Assembly: GCF_020184175.1 (NCBI RefSeq)
Contig: NC_065532.1
Span: 25,668,001-25,732,000, forward strand
Length of the DNA stretch: 64,000 nt
Source: Aphis gossypii
Taxonomy: Eukaryota; Arthropoda; Insecta; Hemiptera; Aphididae
Direction of reading: 5' to 3'
Within the stretch, counting starts at the first letter, position 1. Every line of letters starts with the position of its first letter. Below are positions 59,801 through 64,000 of this stretch, piece after piece. The translations under genes and the position numbers were made by a program. Below the pieces are notes generated by a model, which had not been told where the DNA came from, ran no database searches, and worked only from the letters and a program-made list of their open reading frames with translations.

Positions 59801-61130
59801 TTAAAATTGGTTGTCGTTATACTACAGCAGGTTTTTTTTTTTTAACTTTTTGCAAATCAATCAATTAACTGATTAAAAAAAAATCTCTTTGTACATGGTT
59901 GTAACTTATAATCCCTTCGAAATGTACAATGAATAACTCGATTCTTTTTGTATTACAGTACACCTAGATAGTATAAGAACATATTAATTAAAACTGATGA
60001 TAGCTATCAGCATTTATAGTCCTTCATATTATCTGTGTAGAAATTAATTTTGATTCTTGCCATTTAAATAAATAATTATATAGGTAATTATTTTTCATTA
60101 TGGATCTTGTAAAAAGTCAATAATTTATTTGATATTTTCATGAAATTTCTTTTGAATGCATTTTTAAATTGTTATAGTGTTGTAATGTAAGCAAATAATT
60201 TTATGTGGGTATAAACTAATAAATCTAACTGCAAATGCGTAGTATGACGAATTGTTAATCATAATTTTATAATTAAACAATGTTAGTTATTACCTATATA
60301 ATATATTATTATCTAATAACTAAGTTTTACTTGAAAAATGACATTTTTGAAAAATTCTTATTTTATTTTTTCAACCATGTATATCGTACTTAACATAATG
60401 TTGTTTAGTTGGAAATTGCATTATGCATAATATCGTACTAGTTAGGGTACCACGAATTTTCATGTTATTTGAACGAAATTGGATTTTGACTCGAAATATG
60501 TACAAAACGAAAAAGGTCAAATAGTATCATTATTTCAGATGCCAACAGACGTCTATAAACAGCATACATAGCATCCACCATGTTTTTTGGTACGATAATA
60601 TATTAATGTAATTTGTTAATTTGTCACGGTTGTTTTTTGACTGCAATTTGTATTAACTTACATCTTCATACAATTCTCGTACTGTGTGATTAATAATCAT
60701 CCTATTCCTTGAAATACTATATATTTTATGCAATCGATTCTTTTCGCAAGGATTACTCTTAAGTAGAATATCTTATTTCAGCATGTAGACTTTTATTTTG
60801 TAGATCGTCTGCATTGAACAATTAAAGACATTTTTTGTTTGCTTGCTTTTCCGCTGGTGGTTGTTAAAATAGAACGGAACACTCACAGCATCATTATCAT
60901 CTTTTCTCGCTATATCTTTAATTGTTCACAATCATCCAAGAGTATAATATATGTACATTTTCTAAGTGCGTAAGGCTTTTCTGTTTAGGAATGTGGAGCG
61001 CTTATTTTTGTCTTGTACTATATTATGCGCTGTAAACGTTGAAATTTAACAACATTATTATGTGTGTTATTGCAAAAGTTTGGAATTAAAAAAAAAAAAT
61101 GCATGACGACCTATTTTATAGCTGTAAAAT
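56830..61130. other. AT-rich non-coding stretch, no gene recognised
   Basis: The first kilobase keeps a mildly higher GC and could be transcribed leader or long non-coding RNA; no frame supports a protein. From about 57.9 to 60.5 kb the DNA is very AT-rich with only simple tracts. Confidence 0.5.
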
Positions 61131-61588
61131 CACAAAACCAATTCGAAACATTTACGCTCAGTAGGTACGTTTAGTACGTTGTAGTTTCCGACAAGCGCAC
61201 GCTTCCGTCCAATTAAAACCATAAGCAAAACGAGAGACGCAATGGAAAAAAAACCTTAAACGAAAACGGTAGGATGGTATTCACAGTTTATGGTAATTCC
61301 TCGAGTGTTTTACCGTCGGTGCCGGCTAGGCATGGTATAGTATGCATACCTATATAGATACCAACATTGTATGACATGACGTCGTAGTTAACTAGTCGCG
61401 GCGCGGTCATAGTGGCGGAGAGAGATGGCAATTGTAGAGTGAGACGCATGTCAAGAGGTTTATCTCTATACGTCTCGTTTAGTCACGTCCACCGATGCGA
61501 AATTACAACGTTTAGTCCTTCGCCTCGACTTTGTGCCTGTGTTCACAGTTAACAACAGCGACTCACTTTAGTTATATATCTTATAAAC

Positions 61589-61591
<3 letters not shown>

Positions 61592-61629
<38 letters not shown>
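61592..61629. repeat. (TA)19 microsatellite
   Basis: Nineteen uninterrupted TA units, the longest simple repeat in the window. It lies inside a CG-rich block. Confidence 0.93.
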
Positions 61630-61635
<6 letters not shown>

Positions 61636-61934
61636 TATAGGGTCATTGGTTCCGATAAGAGGCTGTTGTTGATACAATACACACGGTTTTAATGAATATT
61701 TGTTCTTATTCCTCGCTTTCTATTCTTTTGATTTGATATATTACTGTAAAGTATTTACCGAACGAGTGGAACAGCTATGGTTGTACGATCGCAGTGTGCG
61801 TAGTTTGAGCTATTCTTTGTTTATTCGTGCAATGGTTTTTGTTTACTCCAGTTTCGTAAAATTGTATTCTCAATAATATTACAGCCATTAAAATTAATTA
61901 CGTCTTTTGTACAACACTGTCTAGTCACACACGC

Positions 61935-61951
61935 AGGTTAGGTTAGGTTAG
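61935..61951 (+). repeat. Short TTAGG telomere-like run
   Basis: AGGTTAGGTTAGGTTAG, a little over three TTAGG units in an internal position; the longest of the four such runs here. Confidence 0.6.
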
Positions 61952-62358
61952 CTGTTTTAGATTTGTCATTATTCGTCGTGGCCACGGATCTTTATGTAGG
62001 AACGCACAACTCGGACTCCGCGGCGCGTTTTGTATGTTAATATTTTTTTTCTTTTCTTCGATTTTCACCACTGACAAAACCCACCGGACCACGCTCTGAT
62101 TCAGCTACGTGAATCGTCATTAGACGTCGTATGGCTAGAGATCATTATTCGCAATCGCGTGCAGCTGCTGCAGCACACGCGTAGAAAACCATCGACGGTG
62201 GTTTTAACATGACAGTAACGATAAAATAATAATAAAATCATATCGCAAACGATTTCGTTAAAACTTTCCGGTTTAATTGTTTTAATTTCATGTTAACCCA
62301 GAGAGCGTTGGATTTACCGAACGCCAACGGTTAGTAATTGTTCTGAGAGCGTCATGAT

Positions 62359-62376
62359 AATAATAATAATAATAAT
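62359..62376. repeat. (AAT)6 microsatellite
   Basis: Six uninterrupted AAT units. Confidence 0.85.
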
Positions 62377-62560
62377 ATCTTTCCACGACAGTAAGTAATA
62401 AGGACGAAGATCTGCGCGTATAATATGCGCGCACGTATGACGGCATCATGAGTAGGCAATTTCACTACACTTGTGCGTTTTACAAACCCTGTTCGCTTGT
62501 AAGTTTGTTTGTCGGACGAGTATAAACCTTCGTTGTTATTACGAGTATTATTATTATTAT

Positions 62561-64000
62561 ACAAAATATTATAATGTCATGCGAGTTCAAAACAAAACCT
62601 ATTAGTTTAGCGTAACGATAATGATCGCACATGTCGAATATAGAAAAGCATAAATGACACAAAGAAACGACGGAAGGTTTGTCAAGCCTGTTCATTATTT
62701 CGTTGAACGACGGTAAATCGGGACAGAATATTGTTGTGATTTGGCCGAAAATTAACCATTAAAATAAAATTAAGTGATTGGATAAAGTCCGATATAATAT
62801 ATTTATTATATTGCATTAATTCGTATTACAATAATATTTTATTTAAACAAATATTATATTTAATCGTAAAGCTGAAATTAAAAAATTCATCACATAACTC
62901 TGCGGGAAAATAAATTGAAATTTAGCAGATTAAATCTTAAAAAGTTAATATTGTCAAACAAATACCGATGTAAGACTATATTATATAATACAAAACCCAT
63001 TTCATAAAATATATAAATCATTTTATTACTTTAACCTCGACGTTATGAATAACTCAGACGGTATACGCATGATATTACTAGTTAGTAAGGTAGTTTAATT
63101 TAATTTGTTCATCGATATTATTTAAATCATTCACTCATGCTATATATTGAATAATATACTAGCAATTAAACTTTAAATAATATATTAGTAAGATTTTATT
63201 TTAAGTTTTTTAAAAAAATTAAAAATGTACAGAATTTATTATAATGTTTACAAAAAGAGAATATTCAGAAGTTGTGTAGCTTGTATTTTCTTCTTTAATT
63301 CACTATAATAAATTACATTTCGTATTATTTATTTTTATTTTTTCTAATTTTGGTCTTAAATAATTTGTCAACACGTTTACAAAAATAGAAATTAATTACA
63401 ATAGAAAGTAAAACTATTGTATAATCCTATCGTTAGTTTTCAATTATTAAAATACGCGTAATCATACAAAATGCGCTTTTAATAATTTTCGTATGATCAC
63501 GATATTAATAATGAATGAATAATTTCGATAATTGCATTAAGAGATGAAAAATAAATGTAGATACTCTGATTATTTTAATACATGTATAAACGAAAAATGA
63601 AAACTTCTGGTACGCTTCTTATCTCATTATTTTTGTATCAAGTTTCGCGTATATGTTAGAACCAAAAACCTTTCCATTAGACGAACACTTATACCTGCGA
63701 GAAATGTTATGCCATTATTTATTAAATATGCATAATTCTTCGGTATCATGCTCTGTCTTACTTTATCTTCTACTCTATCTCTCTTTCCGTTTTTCTCCCC
63801 GTTCTGTCCGCCGTTCGCAAAAGCTATCCCTTTTCTTATATTTTTCATGCGCAGACAGAATACATACCCAAATACATTAAACGAATAGAACGGTAAACTC
63901 AAGCGCTAAACCGTTTTATGATATCGGTTACAGACTTTGATAGACATGAATATAACTGTCATGGACGGTAGTGGGCTTTGCATACGAGGTATATTTTCAT
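62561..64000. other. AT-rich non-coding stretch at window end
   Basis: No gene was recognised. A pyrimidine-rich patch near 63740-63840 carries overlapping short frames on both strands without domains. Confidence 0.5.

Larger units (their letters stand above)
61130..62560. promoter_or_regulatory. CG-rich promoter-like island
   Basis: CG dinucleotides are frequent around 61180-61560 and 61980-62340, with a (TA)19 repeat (61592-61629) and a TTAGG run between. Frames are short on both strands and no splice-consistent coding exon was recognised. It resembles the other CG-rich pockets and may be a promoter of a gene outside the window. Confidence 0.35.

Overview
The window looks like a gene-poor piece of an insect nuclear genome, most likely an aphid. 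It is very AT-rich and full of homopolymer and AT/ATT tracts. The palindrome TAGGTACCTA, which I associate with aphid DNA, recurs. Short runs of TTAGG, the insect telomere unit, occur in four places. There is no bacterial-style gene packing, and almost all short open frames are chance frames in AT-rich DNA. The species call is inference.

The one unambiguous protein gene is a full-length piggyBac transposase (29607-31544, 645 codons, one exon). It sits inside a complete piggyBac element (29034-32199) with identical 13-bp terminal inverted repeats and asymmetrically placed palindromic subterminal repeats. All four acidic catalytic positions and the C-terminal cysteine-rich domain are present. 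The left flank is the expected TTAA, but the right flank reads ATTA.

Two other transposon relics are visible: a decayed Jockey/CR1-type LINE reverse transcriptase (about 43017-43930) with several stops and frameshifts, and a short non-coding hAT-like element (about 54425-54762) recognised by its ends.

The best host-gene candidate starts near 33.3 kb on the + strand. It has a possible 5'UTR intron (33354-33437), a start codon and signal-peptide exon ending in phase 1 (33718-33793), and a 33-bp microexon with strong splice sites, open only from phase 1 to phase 1 (34952-34984). A signal-peptide exon followed by tiny phase-1 exons resembles the aphid bicycle effector genes. This is a hypothesis; I could not assemble a whole gene.

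The rest is intergenic or intronic. CG-richer pockets (about 1255-1540, 17930-18760, 36240-37080, 40200-41830, 56290-56830, 61130-62560) look like promoter or 5'UTR DNA but give no recognisable protein. Several long perfect or near-perfect palindromes (4706, 15801, 48714, 48852, 56486) are the most distinctive unexplained non-coding signals.
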